Assembly (NCBI GenBank): GCA_031269205.1
Contig: JAISZM010000184.1
Span: 1-12,555 of the forward strand
Reading direction: 5' to 3'
DNA from: Eubacteriales Family XIII. Incertae Sedis bacterium
GTDB taxonomy: Bacteria; Bacillota; Clostridia; Peptostreptococcales; Anaerovoracaceae
DNA length: 12,555 bases
Shown: piece after piece, positions 1 through 6,202 of the stretch
Layout: every line of letters starts with the position of its first letter
Numbering within the stretch: position 1 is the stretch's first letter
The notes under the pieces: generated by a model
What the model was told of the DNA's origin: nothing
Database searches by the model: none
What the model saw: only the letters and a program-made list of their open reading frames with translations
Program-made: the position numbers and the translations under genes

Positions 1-1046
1 TTCACGGCGTCCTGCATGCTGAGCCGTTCCCAGGGAGGAGTGAGATCGAAGGTCTTGCCTTGGTAGGTGATGACCATGGAGCCCGTCGCGGCGAGGGCCG
101 CCTTCGAGGCGATGTTTTCCGTCAGCCTCATCACGGTCTCGGCGTTGCCGTAGGCCTGATACAGCTCCATCGCGGTGTATTCGGGGTTGTGATTTTTGTC
201 CATTCCCTCGTTGCGGAACATTTTACCCATCTCGTACACGCGGTCGAGACCGCCGACGGTCAGGCGCTTCAGGTAGAGCTCGTTGGATATCCTGAGCTTC
301 ACGTCCAGATCGAGCGTGTTGTGATGGGTGCCGAAGGGCCGCGCGTTCGCGCCGCCCGCGATGGTCGTGAGCACCGGCGTGTCGACCTCGAGAAAGCCCT
401 CCTCGTCCTCGAGATAACGCTTGATCTCGCGGACGACGGCCGCGCGCTTCACGAAGTCGTCTTTCACCTCGGGGTTCATGATGAGGTCGACGTAGCGCTG
501 ACGGTAGCGCAGTTCCGTATCCTTCAGCCCCTGCCTCTTGTTCGGGAGTATCTGTATGCTCTTGGACAGCAGTACGACCTTCGACGCCTTCACGGATATC
601 TCGCCGTGGCGCGTCTTGAACACCGTACCCTCAAGACCGATGATGTCGCCGATGTCGTAGGTCTTGAACCAGCTGTACTCCTCGTCGCCTATCGCGTCCT
701 TCCTGACGTAGGCCTGTATGCGTCCCTGCTTGTCCTGAATGTCGATAAAGGACGCCTTGCCCATGTCGCGGAAGGCCATGACGCGACCGCAGATCGAGAC
801 CGCGCGCTCGGCTGGCGCCTCGCCCTCGGGTACCTGCTTTTCACGCTCCTCGTAGTCGGCCTTGATATCCAAGCTGAACGCGTCCGCGTTCCATTTTTCG
901 TTCTTGAAGGGATCGCGCCCCGCATCGCGCAGTTTTTGGAGTTTGTCGCGGCGTATCTTCCGCAGTTCGTTGATCCGCTCCGACGAAAGCTCCTCGTCCT
1001 GCTCGCTCGGCTGCGCCTGTTCGTTCCTCGTCTTATCCTCGCTCAT
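1..1046 (-). CDS. lysS: Lysyl-tRNA synthetase, class II (partial; C-terminus beyond window)
   Basis: This enzyme charges tRNA-Lys with lysine in the cytoplasm. The window holds the first 348 codons; the C-terminal part of the catalytic domain lies beyond the left edge. I translated it by hand from the ATG at 1046. Seen: an N-terminal helix (INKLRKIRRDKLQKLRDAG), then the OB-fold anticodon-binding domain (roughly residues 80-180, with CGRVMAFRDMGKASFIDIQD), then the class II core with the motif 1 region (RQRYVDLIMNPEV) and motif 2 (MFRNEGMDKNHNPEYTAMEL). These match the LysRS-II family closely. About 20 charged residues precede the usual N-terminal helix, a little longer than many homologues. 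The ribosome site before the ATG is weak (a GAGAAA-like stretch). The gene starts 49 bases after the greA stop, so it is probably co-transcribed with greA, an arrangement common in Firmicutes. I found no T-box leader in the gap. Confidence 0.96.
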   Translation of the reverse strand, partial: MSEDKTRNEQAQPSEQDEELSSERINELRKIRRDKLQKLRDAGRDPFKNEKWNADAFSLDIKADYEEREKQVPEGEAPAERAVSICGRVMAFRDMGKASFIDIQDKQGRIQAYVRKDAIGDEEYSWFKTYDIGDIIGLEGTVFKTRHGEISVKASKVVLLSKSIQILPNKRQGLKDTELRYRQRYVDLIMNPEVKDDFVKRAAVVREIKRYLEDEEGFLEVDTPVLTTIAGGANARPFGTHHNTLDLDVKLRISNELYLKRLTVGGLDRVYEMGKMFRNEGMDKNHNPEYTAMELYQAYGNAETVMRLTENIASKAALAATGSMVITYQGKTFDLTPPWERLSMQDAV

Positions 1047-1095
1047 GTCTGTTTCTCATTTCCGCTACACGCAGAGCTTTTATCCTTTTTTTACA

Positions 1096-1569
1096 TCATC
1101 CGACCGACAGTATCTCGTACCTTGAAGTTGAACCGTCGGGAAGCGTGACTATCACTTTTTCTCCGACCTTCGCGCCGAGCAACGCGGCGCCGACGGGGCT
1201 TTCGTTCGAGAGCTTTCCCGCAAACGGGTCGGCTTCGGCGCTGCCGACGATGGTGTACTCGTTCTGCTCCCTGCCGCTCTTGACCTTCACCTTGCGGCCG
1301 AGCATGACTTTGTCCTTCTCACCGCGGACGCTCTTGCTGTCTATGATCTTCGCGTGTTTGATGATGTTCTCGATGACGCTGATCTGTTCCTCCAGCTCGG
1401 CCTGCTCGTTCTTCGCGGAGTCGTATTCCGCGTTCTCCGAGATGTCTCCGTATGAGATCGCCTCTTTCAGACGCTCCGCTATCTCCGGACGTTTGACCGT
1501 GATGAGTTCGTCGAGTTCGGCCACCTTCGCGTCGTAACCTTCTTTTGTAAGCAGTATCTCTTCGTTCAT
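1096..1569 (-). CDS. greA: Transcription elongation factor GreA
   Basis: GreA rescues backtracked RNA polymerase by stimulating cleavage of the extruded RNA 3' end. The product has 157 residues, the usual length. The N-terminal coiled coil (about 1-75) carries the acidic tip motif GDISENAEYDSAKNEQ with Asp42 and Glu45, equivalent to the catalytic Asp41 and Glu44 of E. coli GreA. The C-terminal FKBP-like domain holds the family signature SNESPVGAALLGAKVGEKV. The reading frame is open further upstream (to 1674), but I chose the ATG at 1569 because a GGAGG lies 6 bases before it and because the extension would make an untypical N-terminus. The gene is followed by lysS and preceded on the same strand by tRNA-Pro and a hairpin. 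I see no convincing promoter of its own between 1570 and 1712; it may rely on a weak promoter or on read-through. Confidence 0.97.
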   Translation of the reverse strand: MNEEILLTKEGYDAKVAELDELITVKRPEIAERLKEAISYGDISENAEYDSAKNEQAELEEQISVIENIIKHAKIIDSKSVRGEKDKVMLGRKVKVKSGREQNEYTIVGSAEADPFAGKLSNESPVGAALLGAKVGEKVIVTLPDGSTSRYEILSVG

Positions 1570-1575
1570 TCCTTG

Positions 1576-1580
1576 CCTCC
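1576..1580 (-). promoter_or_regulatory. Ribosome binding site of greA (fixes the start)
   Basis: GGAGG on the minus strand lies 6 bases before the ATG at 1569. It selects the 157-residue start over the longer open frame that begins at 1674. Confidence 0.85.
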
Positions 1581-1679
1581 GATAATAACATCTGATGGGG
1601 GCGCCGCGTTTGTCACGCCACGATAGGTGCGGCGAAAGATGTTCCAAAGCTTCTGACAAAATATTATGTGCCATCGAAA

Positions 1680-1705
1680 GCCCCGAACCTTAACAGGTTC
1701 GGGGC
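1680..1705 (-). terminator. Perfect 10-bp hairpin after tRNA-Pro, possible terminator
   Basis: GCCCCGAACC and its exact complement GGTTCGGGGC flank a 6-base loop, directly after the 3' end of tRNA-Pro in the direction of its transcription. Only three T residues follow the stem on the minus strand, so it is a weak intrinsic terminator at best. It may end the tRNA transcript fully or in part, or serve as a processing signal before greA. Confidence 0.6.
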
Positions 1706-1712
1706 TTCCATA

Positions 1713-1790
1713 TGGTCGGAGTGAGAAGATTTGAACTTCCGGCCCCTTGACCCCCAGTCAAGTACTCTAACCAAGCTGAGCTACACCCCG
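1713..1790 (-). tRNA. tRNA-Pro with anticodon GGG, CCA encoded
   Basis: The minus strand folds into a full cloverleaf of 78 bases including the encoded CCA. The acceptor stem is CGGGGTG paired with CACTCCG (one G-T pair), the discriminator is A, the D stem is GCTC/GAGT, the anticodon stem is CTTGA/TCAAG with loop CTGGGGG, and the T arm is GGAAG-TTCAAAT-CTTCT. The anticodon at positions 34-36 reads GGG, giving proline (CCC and CCU codons). The gene has a near-consensus promoter 46 bases upstream and a hairpin just downstream. Confidence 0.97.
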
Positions 1791-1835
1791 ATCCGTCCAT
1801 TGCGCCCGCAAGGGCAGACGCGACGAAGCAGTATT

Positions 1836-1864
1836 ATTATATTATCATTCTACGCTCTTGTAAA
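1836..1864 (-). promoter_or_regulatory. Sigma-A promoter of tRNA-Pro
   Basis: On the minus strand a TTTACA -35 box (1864-1859) and a perfect TATAAT -10 box (1841-1836) are separated by exactly 17 bases. Transcription would begin near 1829, about 39 bases before the mature tRNA 5' end, which leaves a short leader for RNase P to remove. The match is strong and the surroundings are AT-rich. Confidence 0.85.
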
Positions 1865-1888
1865 CCCATCTGTTTTATGCTCTAATAT
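1859..1888 (+). promoter_or_regulatory. Possible promoter of the zincin-like metallopeptidase gene
   Basis: On the plus strand TGTAAA (1859-1864) and TAATAT (1883-1888) are 18 bases apart, leaving a leader of roughly 80 bases before the ATG at 1973. The -35 box is the exact complement of the tRNA-Pro -35 box, so the two promoters would stand back to back on shared bases. The match is modest. Confidence 0.4.
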
Positions 1889-1972
1889 TTTATGTTCAAT
1901 AACGGTTACTGCGCGTCAAAGCGGTGAAAAGCGTGGCGACCCGGCGGTGAAGGATGAAACGGCGGATTCGAA

Positions 1973-2368
1973 ATGAGTGACGAAACGATCAGCGACGACA
2001 TGATGACGATAGACGAGATGCAGGAGATTCTTGACGGACTTGCGGAGGAACTCCCGCCCATCTTTTACGAGGAGCTGAACGGCGGCATTCTGTTGCTTCC
2101 CGAGGCGCACCGGAGTCAGTATGCGCAGGCCGACGATCTATGGACGCTCGGAGAATATAGATACAGCCACACGATGGGTCGCTACATCGTCATTTTCTAC
2201 GGGAGTTTCATGAAACTCTTCGGGCACTATGACAGGGAGCGCATGATCAAGGAACTGCGTAAGACGCTTCGACATGAGTTCCGGCATCACATGGAATCGC
2301 TCGCGGGCGAGGACGGCCTGGAGAAGGAAGACGCCGCGTTCATCGCGAAGTACCTCGGTGGCTTCTGA
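1973..2368 (+). CDS. Zincin-like metallopeptidase family protein
   Basis: The product has 131 residues and belongs to the small zincin-like family of putative zinc peptidases (PF06262-like). The key motif is HEFRH at residues 101-105, an HExxH zinc site with Glu102 as the likely general base, inside the run HEFRHHMESLAGEDGLEKED. Acidic residues Glu113 and Asp114 could supply a further ligand, as often in this family. The N-terminal half has the usual IDEMQEILDGLAEELP helix and ELNGGILLLPE strand. There is no signal peptide and no membrane helix, so it is cytoplasmic. Its substrate is not known to me. The ATG at 1973 gives the expected length, but no good Shine-Dalgarno precedes it; MM at residues 10-11 is an alternative start. 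It stands alone between the divergent tRNA-Pro and the recombinase gene, which has its own promoter. Confidence 0.85.
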   Translation: MSDETISDDMMTIDEMQEILDGLAEELPPIFYEELNGGILLLPEAHRSQYAQADDLWTLGEYRYSHTMGRYIVIFYGSFMKLFGHYDRERMIKELRKTLRHEFRHHMESLAGEDGLEKEDAAFIAKYLGGF

Positions 2369-2529
2369 ACCCGGCTCTCATCGCGCGCCGATTTCCGAAA
2401 ATCCATGGAACGTCCTTCGCGTGACGTCCGAAACTTCCTCTCTTGTATCGAACGTCACACCTTGGACGCATATATTGTGCGCCGCAAAACAATTTTCTGA
2501 CAATTCCATTCCTCCACCTCTTTTTTTTC
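2369..2529. other. Intergenic stretch with no gene seen
   Basis: Between the metallopeptidase stop and the recombinase promoter I see no supported gene, tRNA or clear terminator. Frames that cross it lack a ribosome site and overlap the neighbouring genes in another frame. ACAATT occurs twice a few bases apart near 2490-2506, and the stretch ends in a T-rich run (2520-2531). Confidence 0.5.
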
Positions 2530-2558
2530 TTGTAAACCAAAATCAAGAGGAGTATACT
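2530..2558 (+). promoter_or_regulatory. Sigma-A promoter of the recombinase gene
   Basis: TTGTAA (2530-2535) and TATACT (2553-2558) are separated by exactly 17 bases. Transcription would begin near 2565, giving a leader of about 67 bases before the ATG at 2632. Confidence 0.75.
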
Positions 2559-2631
2559 TGTGATTACTCTCACTCTGATTCGGAGTCGAAGGGAAGAACA
2601 TCAATAAGGAAACCTTTATCACGGAGGGTGT

Positions 2632-3522
2632 ATGGATTCGTACGGAAAAAGATTCGGGGATTATCTTAACAGCGTCAAAAAGATGGCCCGAAACTCTGTG
2701 AACGCTTATGTCCGTGATTTGAGTGAATTTGAGGATTATGCCCGTCGGCGCGGCGTCGTCGATCTGAAGGACACGACCGAGTCTGACACAGCCGCGTGGC
2801 TGATGGAACTGAAAAGCGGCAACCGAAGCTCGGCCACCATCGGCCGCAAGCTCGCGTCCGTCCGCGCCTTTTATAAATATCTGAATCATCAGGGCGTCAT
2901 ATCAACCAATCCGTCCGTGGACATAAAGACCCCGAAGGTCGTGCGCAAGGAGGTCGAGTACCTCTCGATCGGTGAGATCGAGAAACTCCTGGCTCAACCC
3001 GACGACTCGCCGAAGGGCGTCAGGGACAGGGCTATACTAGAGGTACTCTACGCCACAGGTATGCGTGTCACGGAGTTGATAGAGATGGATAACGACGACA
3101 TCAACATGCGGATGGGGTTTGTGACGATGCACGGTTCGCACGGCAAGGCGCGCATCATCCCACTCGGCAGACCCGCGCGCGTCGCGCTCGAGGAATACAT
3201 CTACGAGGGTCGCGCGAAGTTGCTCCGCGGCAAGAGGGTAAAAGAAAAAGCGCTGTTCTTGAATTATTACGGGGAACGGATAACCCGTCAGGCGCTCTGG
3301 AAGATAATGAGGAGTTACGCGGAGCAGGCGGGATTGAACAAGAAGCTCACGCCGCAGATGCTACGCAATTCTTTCGCCGTACACATGATACAAAACGGCG
3401 CCGATCTGAAAACGCTTCAGGAACTTCTCGGCCACGAAGACATCGCTGCTACGCAGATATATCTTACCGTATCCAAGAACAAGATCAAGGCCGTGTACGA
3501 TAGAGCCCACCCGCGCGCGTGA
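2632..3522 (+). CDS. XerC/XerD-like tyrosine recombinase with altered catalytic box
   Basis: The product has 296 residues, the usual XerC/D length. It has an N-terminal SAM-like core-binding domain (about 5-95) and a C-terminal catalytic domain (about 105-290). Expected catalytic residues are Arg145 (ATGMRVTEL), Lys172 (GSHGKARIIPL), Arg245, His268 (LLGHEDIAATQIY) and nucleophile Tyr277. The box normally written HxxRH reads QMLRN: the first histidine is Gln242 and the residue after the arginine is Asn246. The rest of the fold is intact and undamaged, so it looks like a working variant, not a pseudogene. It may act in chromosome dimer resolution or on an unknown site; the choice between XerC, XerD and a separate paralogue cannot be made here. 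GGAGGG sits only about 4 bases before the ATG. It has its own promoter, is not in an operon, and converges with nnrD. No transposon ends or dif-like site are seen nearby. Confidence 0.88.
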   Translation: MDSYGKRFGDYLNSVKKMARNSVNAYVRDLSEFEDYARRRGVVDLKDTTESDTAAWLMELKSGNRSSATIGRKLASVRAFYKYLNHQGVISTNPSVDIKTPKVVRKEVEYLSIGEIEKLLAQPDDSPKGVRDRAILEVLYATGMRVTELIEMDNDDINMRMGFVTMHGSHGKARIIPLGRPARVALEEYIYEGRAKLLRGKRVKEKALFLNYYGERITRQALWKIMRSYAEQAGLNKKLTPQMLRNSFAVHMIQNGADLKTLQELLGHEDIAATQIYLTVSKNKIKAVYDRAHPRA

Positions 3523-3554
3523 GCCGCGAGTTTTGGGCTGCGTACCATTTCTGT

Positions 3555-3577
3555 TTTTCTATTGCGTTTTCTATTGC
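3555..3577. repeat. 12-base tandem repeat across the nnrD stop codon
   Basis: TTTTCTATTGC occurs twice (3555-3565 and 3567-3577) with a 12-base period. The second copy contains the nnrD stop codon and last codons on the minus strand. It lies in the 48-base gap between the converging recombinase and nnrD genes. No clear hairpin terminator is visible there. Confidence 0.7.
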
Positions 3578-4626
3578 TGATCCGAAGATTGACCTTCGCG
3601 CCACTCGTCTGTCACGCGCTTGATCGCTAAGGGCAGATATCTGACGATGTCCGTGGCGACGAGGCCGTACTCGCCACGCTCGTTCACCGCCATATCGCCG
3701 GCGAGTCCGTGAATAAATACGCCTGCCAAAGCCGCGTCCTTCGCGCTCATTCCCTGCGCCGCGAACGACGCGATGAGTCCTGTCAGCGCGTCGCCCGAAC
3801 CCGCTGTCGCCATGCCGGGGTTACCCGTCGTGTTTTCGAACAGCTCTGTCGCGGCTTTGTTTTTTCTTACGGTGAAATCATTCGCTGACGAACTCCCCGA
3901 AGCGGCGGAGTCGGTACGCTGCGGAGGTATGCGCGAGGGGACGGCTACGAGGGTGCCGTTGCCCTTCAGAACGGCGACGGCGCTGTATTTTTCGGCCAGC
4001 ATACCGGCCGCGCGCCGTCTGTCGGACTGTACGTCGGCAACGCTGACGCCAAGCAGCCTCGCGGCCTCGCCGGGGTGCGGCGTGACGACGACGCTGCGAG
4101 AATTCCCGGAATTGCCGGGGAGCGCAGCGCAGCGCGAGCGCGCCAGAAGGTTCAGTGCGTCCGCGTCTATGACGAGCGAACCCGCGTAGCTCTTGAGGAT
4201 TGCATCGATCAGACGCTCCGCCTCGTCGGACGTCCCGAGTCCCGGGCCGACGGCGAGCGCGTCATAGCTGTCAAAAGGTGAGACGTTCGGGGGTGTTCCG
4301 TCAGCGGACGCGTCGCTCTCAAAGAGGGTTTTTACGGATTCGATCCTCGTGGCCTCCGCCGTCCCTCTCGCGGCTTCGACGCCGGATCGTCTCACGCAGA
4401 TCGCGCAAGGTTCGCGCGTCTGCAGTATCGGCCACAGGCTTTCGTCCGCGCTGACGTACACGAGCCCGGCGCCGCCGCGCAGCGCGGCGCCGGCGGCGAG
4501 CACAGCCGCGCCCGCCATGCCCGGGCTGCCGGCGACTACGAGGACGCGCCCCGCGCGTCCCTTGTGCATATCCGGCGCGCGTGGCGGCAGCAACGGCTTT
4601 ATCTTCTCTAACGTGATAGTGTCCAT
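3571..4626 (-). CDS. nnrD: ADP-dependent (S)-NAD(P)H-hydrate dehydratase
   Basis: This enzyme repairs NADH and NADPH that have become hydrated, using ADP to drive dehydration. It is a ribokinase-like fold protein of 351 residues, made here as a stand-alone D domain without a fused NnrE epimerase domain. Motifs seen: GRVLVVAGSPGMAGAAVLA near the N-terminus, VGPGLG (126-131), DADALN (154-159), VTPHPGEAARLLG (181-193), VLKGNGT (219-225) and GNPGMATAGSGDALTG (268-283) with the catalytic Asp279. The family usually has GG before SGD; here it is AG. Stand-alone members are mostly about 275-300 residues; the excess sits in two low-complexity insertions near residues 80-118 and 230-262, the second rich in Ser and Ala. 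The ATG at 4626 follows the mgtE stop by 15 bases, so the two form an operon; the ribosome site lies inside the mgtE end. Confidence 0.93.
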   Translation of the reverse strand: MDTITLEKIKPLLPPRAPDMHKGRAGRVLVVAGSPGMAGAAVLAAGAALRGGAGLVYVSADESLWPILQTREPCAICVRRSGVEAARGTAEATRIESVKTLFESDASADGTPPNVSPFDSYDALAVGPGLGTSDEAERLIDAILKSYAGSLVIDADALNLLARSRCAALPGNSGNSRSVVVTPHPGEAARLLGVSVADVQSDRRRAAGMLAEKYSAVAVLKGNGTLVAVPSRIPPQRTDSAASGSSSANDFTVRKNKAATELFENTTGNPGMATAGSGDALTGLIASFAAQGMSAKDAALAGVFIHGLAGDMAVNERGEYGLVATDIVRYLPLAIKRVTDEWREGQSSDQQ

Positions 4627-4641
4627 TATTCCATCACCGCC

Positions 4642-6066
4642 TCATACGAGCCGCGTAAAGAATATCGCCGCCAGATTGAAGTATATCAGGCAGGCGAAGG
4701 TATCCGTAAGCGTCGAGATGAACGGCGCGGCCATGAGCGCGGGGTCGATGCCGACGCGCTTGGCGAGCAGAGGGAGCATACCGCCAATGCACTTCGCGAG
4801 ACAGATGACGAGCACCTGCGCGCAGCAGACCGTCAGGCCGACAAAGAGGGCGTTTTCCGGTCGGTCTATGAAGATGATTTTGCAGAAATTGATCGCGCTC
4901 AGACTCGCGCCGAGCAGGAGGCTGACGCGGAATTCCTTCCACAGCACCCGCGGCGCGTCCTTCATCTCGATCTCGCCGAGCGCGAGTCCGCGGATGATGA
5001 GCGTCGACGCCTGGCTGCCGCTGTTGCCGCCCGTACCCATGAGCAGGGGCAGGTACATGGCCAGGCTCACGACATCGGAAAGCAAGAGTTCGTAGTGCGC
5101 GATGACGAGACCCGTCAGCATGGCGGAGCACATGAGCAGGATGAGCCACGGGAAGCGGTTGCGGTAGTGCCGGAATACGCCTGTGTCCAGGTATTCGCGG
5201 TCGTCCGCGCCGATGACGCCGCCCATGCGCTCGATATCTTCCGTCGTCTCCTCCTCTATGACGTCGAGGATGTCGTCGACCGTGATGATGCCGACGAGCC
5301 GGTGTTCGTTGTCGACGACGGGAATGGCGAGAAATCCGTACCTCGTGAAGGCTTCGGAGACCTTCTCCTGATCGTCGTAAACGCCGACGTATACGATGTC
5401 TTCGACTATGAGGTCGGCTATCGGCGTCGTCTCGTCATACGTCACCAGATTTCTCAGCGAGACGATGCCGAGCAGCTTCCTCCCCCAATCCTTCACGTAA
5501 CACGTGTAGACGGTCTCCGAATCCATGCCCACCTTTTTGATGTGGACGAGGGCGTCGCCGACGGTCCAGTCTTTTTTCAATTCTATATAATCGGGCGTCA
5601 TGAGACTGCCCGCGCTGTTCTCGGGATAGTTCAGGAAGGTGTTGATGAGTTTGCGTTCACCGGGCGTACTCTTGGCGAGGACCTTGTCCACGACGGTGGC
5701 GGGCAGTTCCTCGAGTACGTCGATCATATCGTCGAAGTCCATCTCCTGCATGATCGTGCCGAGCTCCCGATCCGTTATCTTGTCGATGATCGCGAGCTGG
5801 TCGTCCGAGTCCAGGCGCGAAAAGACCTCTGCCGACGCGTCCTTCGGAAGCATTCGAAAGAGGATGACGGCCATCTCGATGCCCAACTCCGCTTCGGCCT
5901 CGCCGAATACCTCGGCCGCGTCAACCTCGTTCAGCGCCATGAATTCATCCCTCGCGTGGATGTACTTCTTGGCGTTCATCAGACCTAATATCCTGTTTTT
6001 GTTCTCCTCGAAAGCGGACTCCAGATCTGTCTGCCCGGTCGAGGCCGCTTCGGTCTGATCGCCCAT
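4642..6066 (-). CDS. mgtE: MgtE-type magnesium channel
   Basis: The product has 474 residues and forms a dimeric Mg2+ channel in the cytoplasmic membrane. It has the MgtE N-terminal helical domain (about 25-155, with FSRLDSDDQLAIID and MDFDDMIDVLEELP), a pair of CBS domains (about 156-275, with SAGSLMTPDYIELKKDWTV and VVDNEHRLVGIITVDDILDV), a plug helix, and five membrane helices from about 305 to 472. The pore signature PLLMGTGGNSGSQASTLIIR is at 340-359. The last helix carries DPALMAAPFISTLTD, whose Asp455 corresponds to the selectivity-filter Asp432 of the Thermus channel. The N-domain and CBS pair close the pore when cytoplasmic Mg2+ is high. GGAGG lies 11 bases before the ATG. It is the first gene of an operon with nnrD. 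Its leader, about 70 bases, contains a perfect inverted repeat but is too short for a standard M-box riboswitch. Confidence 0.96.
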   Translation of the reverse strand: MGDQTEAASTGQTDLESAFEENKNRILGLMNAKKYIHARDEFMALNEVDAAEVFGEAEAELGIEMAVILFRMLPKDASAEVFSRLDSDDQLAIIDKITDRELGTIMQEMDFDDMIDVLEELPATVVDKVLAKSTPGERKLINTFLNYPENSAGSLMTPDYIELKKDWTVGDALVHIKKVGMDSETVYTCYVKDWGRKLLGIVSLRNLVTYDETTPIADLIVEDIVYVGVYDDQEKVSEAFTRYGFLAIPVVDNEHRLVGIITVDDILDVIEEETTEDIERMGGVIGADDREYLDTGVFRHYRNRFPWLILLMCSAMLTGLVIAHYELLLSDVVSLAMYLPLLMGTGGNSGSQASTLIIRGLALGEIEMKDAPRVLWKEFRVSLLLGASLSAINFCKIIFIDRPENALFVGLTVCCAQVLVICLAKCIGGMLPLLAKRVGIDPALMAAPFISTLTDTFACLIYFNLAAIFFTRLV

Positions 6067-6094
6067 AGGCGCGCTCTCCTCCCTTGCGGAGCTT

Positions 6095-6124
6095 AAGGAA
6101 ACACCGGTTAATTCATGTTTCCTT
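6095..6124 (-). promoter_or_regulatory. Perfect 9-bp inverted repeat in the mgtE leader
   Basis: AAGGAAACA (6095-6103) and TGTTTCCTT (6116-6124) are exact complements separated by 12 bases. If transcription starts near 6136, the hairpin occupies the first half of the mgtE leader. It could be an RNA hairpin affecting mRNA stability or translation, or a DNA operator. No T-run follows, so it is not an intrinsic terminator. Confidence 0.55.
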
Positions 6125-6152
6125 TGATTAATGCCGACTTTCAGTATAACAT
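6124..6152 (+). promoter_or_regulatory. Possible promoter of the lipoate ligase-ilvD unit
   Basis: TTGATT (6124-6129) and TAACAT (6147-6152) are 17 bases apart, each matching consensus at four of six positions. The -10 box overlaps the mgtE -10 on the other strand, so the two promoters would compete for the same DNA. Weak on its own. Confidence 0.35.
6143..6148 (-). promoter_or_regulatory. Extended -10 promoter of mgtE
   Basis: The minus strand reads TGTTATACT, an extended -10 (TGn) joined to TATACT, in an AT-rich stretch. No good -35 box stands 17 bases upstream, as is common for extended -10 promoters. The predicted start is near 6136. Confidence 0.55.
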
Positions 6153-6202
6153 ATTACTATTGTTTATATGGATGATGAATCGATAGGGTGTGCGTCAGTG
6201 AT

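Noticed and set aside
1047..1095. T-box leader before lysS
   Set aside because: The gap to greA is only 49 bases and lacks the T-box sequence and specifier stem.
60..1148. Open frame of 362 codons on the plus strand opposite lysS
   Set aside because: It is the antisense shadow of lysS, which has clear class II synthetase motifs; the frame lacks a ribosome site and resembles no protein family.
1570..1674. Longer greA start adding 35 residues
   Set aside because: The ATG at 1569 has GGAGG at ideal spacing and gives the normal GreA N-terminus and length.
2274..2669. Overlapping frames across the gap between the metallopeptidase and recombinase genes, on both strands
   Set aside because: They overlap genuine genes in another frame, cross the recombinase promoter and have no start signals.
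4462..4503. Strong GC-rich inverted repeat inside nnrD
   Set aside because: It encodes the conserved Ala/Gly-rich helix of NnrD, so the symmetry follows from GC-rich Ala and Gly codons.
5095..5988. Open frame of 297 codons on the plus strand opposite mgtE
   Set aside because: Antisense shadow of mgtE with no start signals or motifs.
6188..6202. GTG start of lplA five codons earlier
   Set aside because: The ATG at 6203 gives the usual lipoate ligase start and is preceded by AGGGTG.
6067..6202. M-box or other known riboswitch before mgtE
   Set aside because: The leader is too short if the extended -10 is used, and I do not see the conserved M-box segments.
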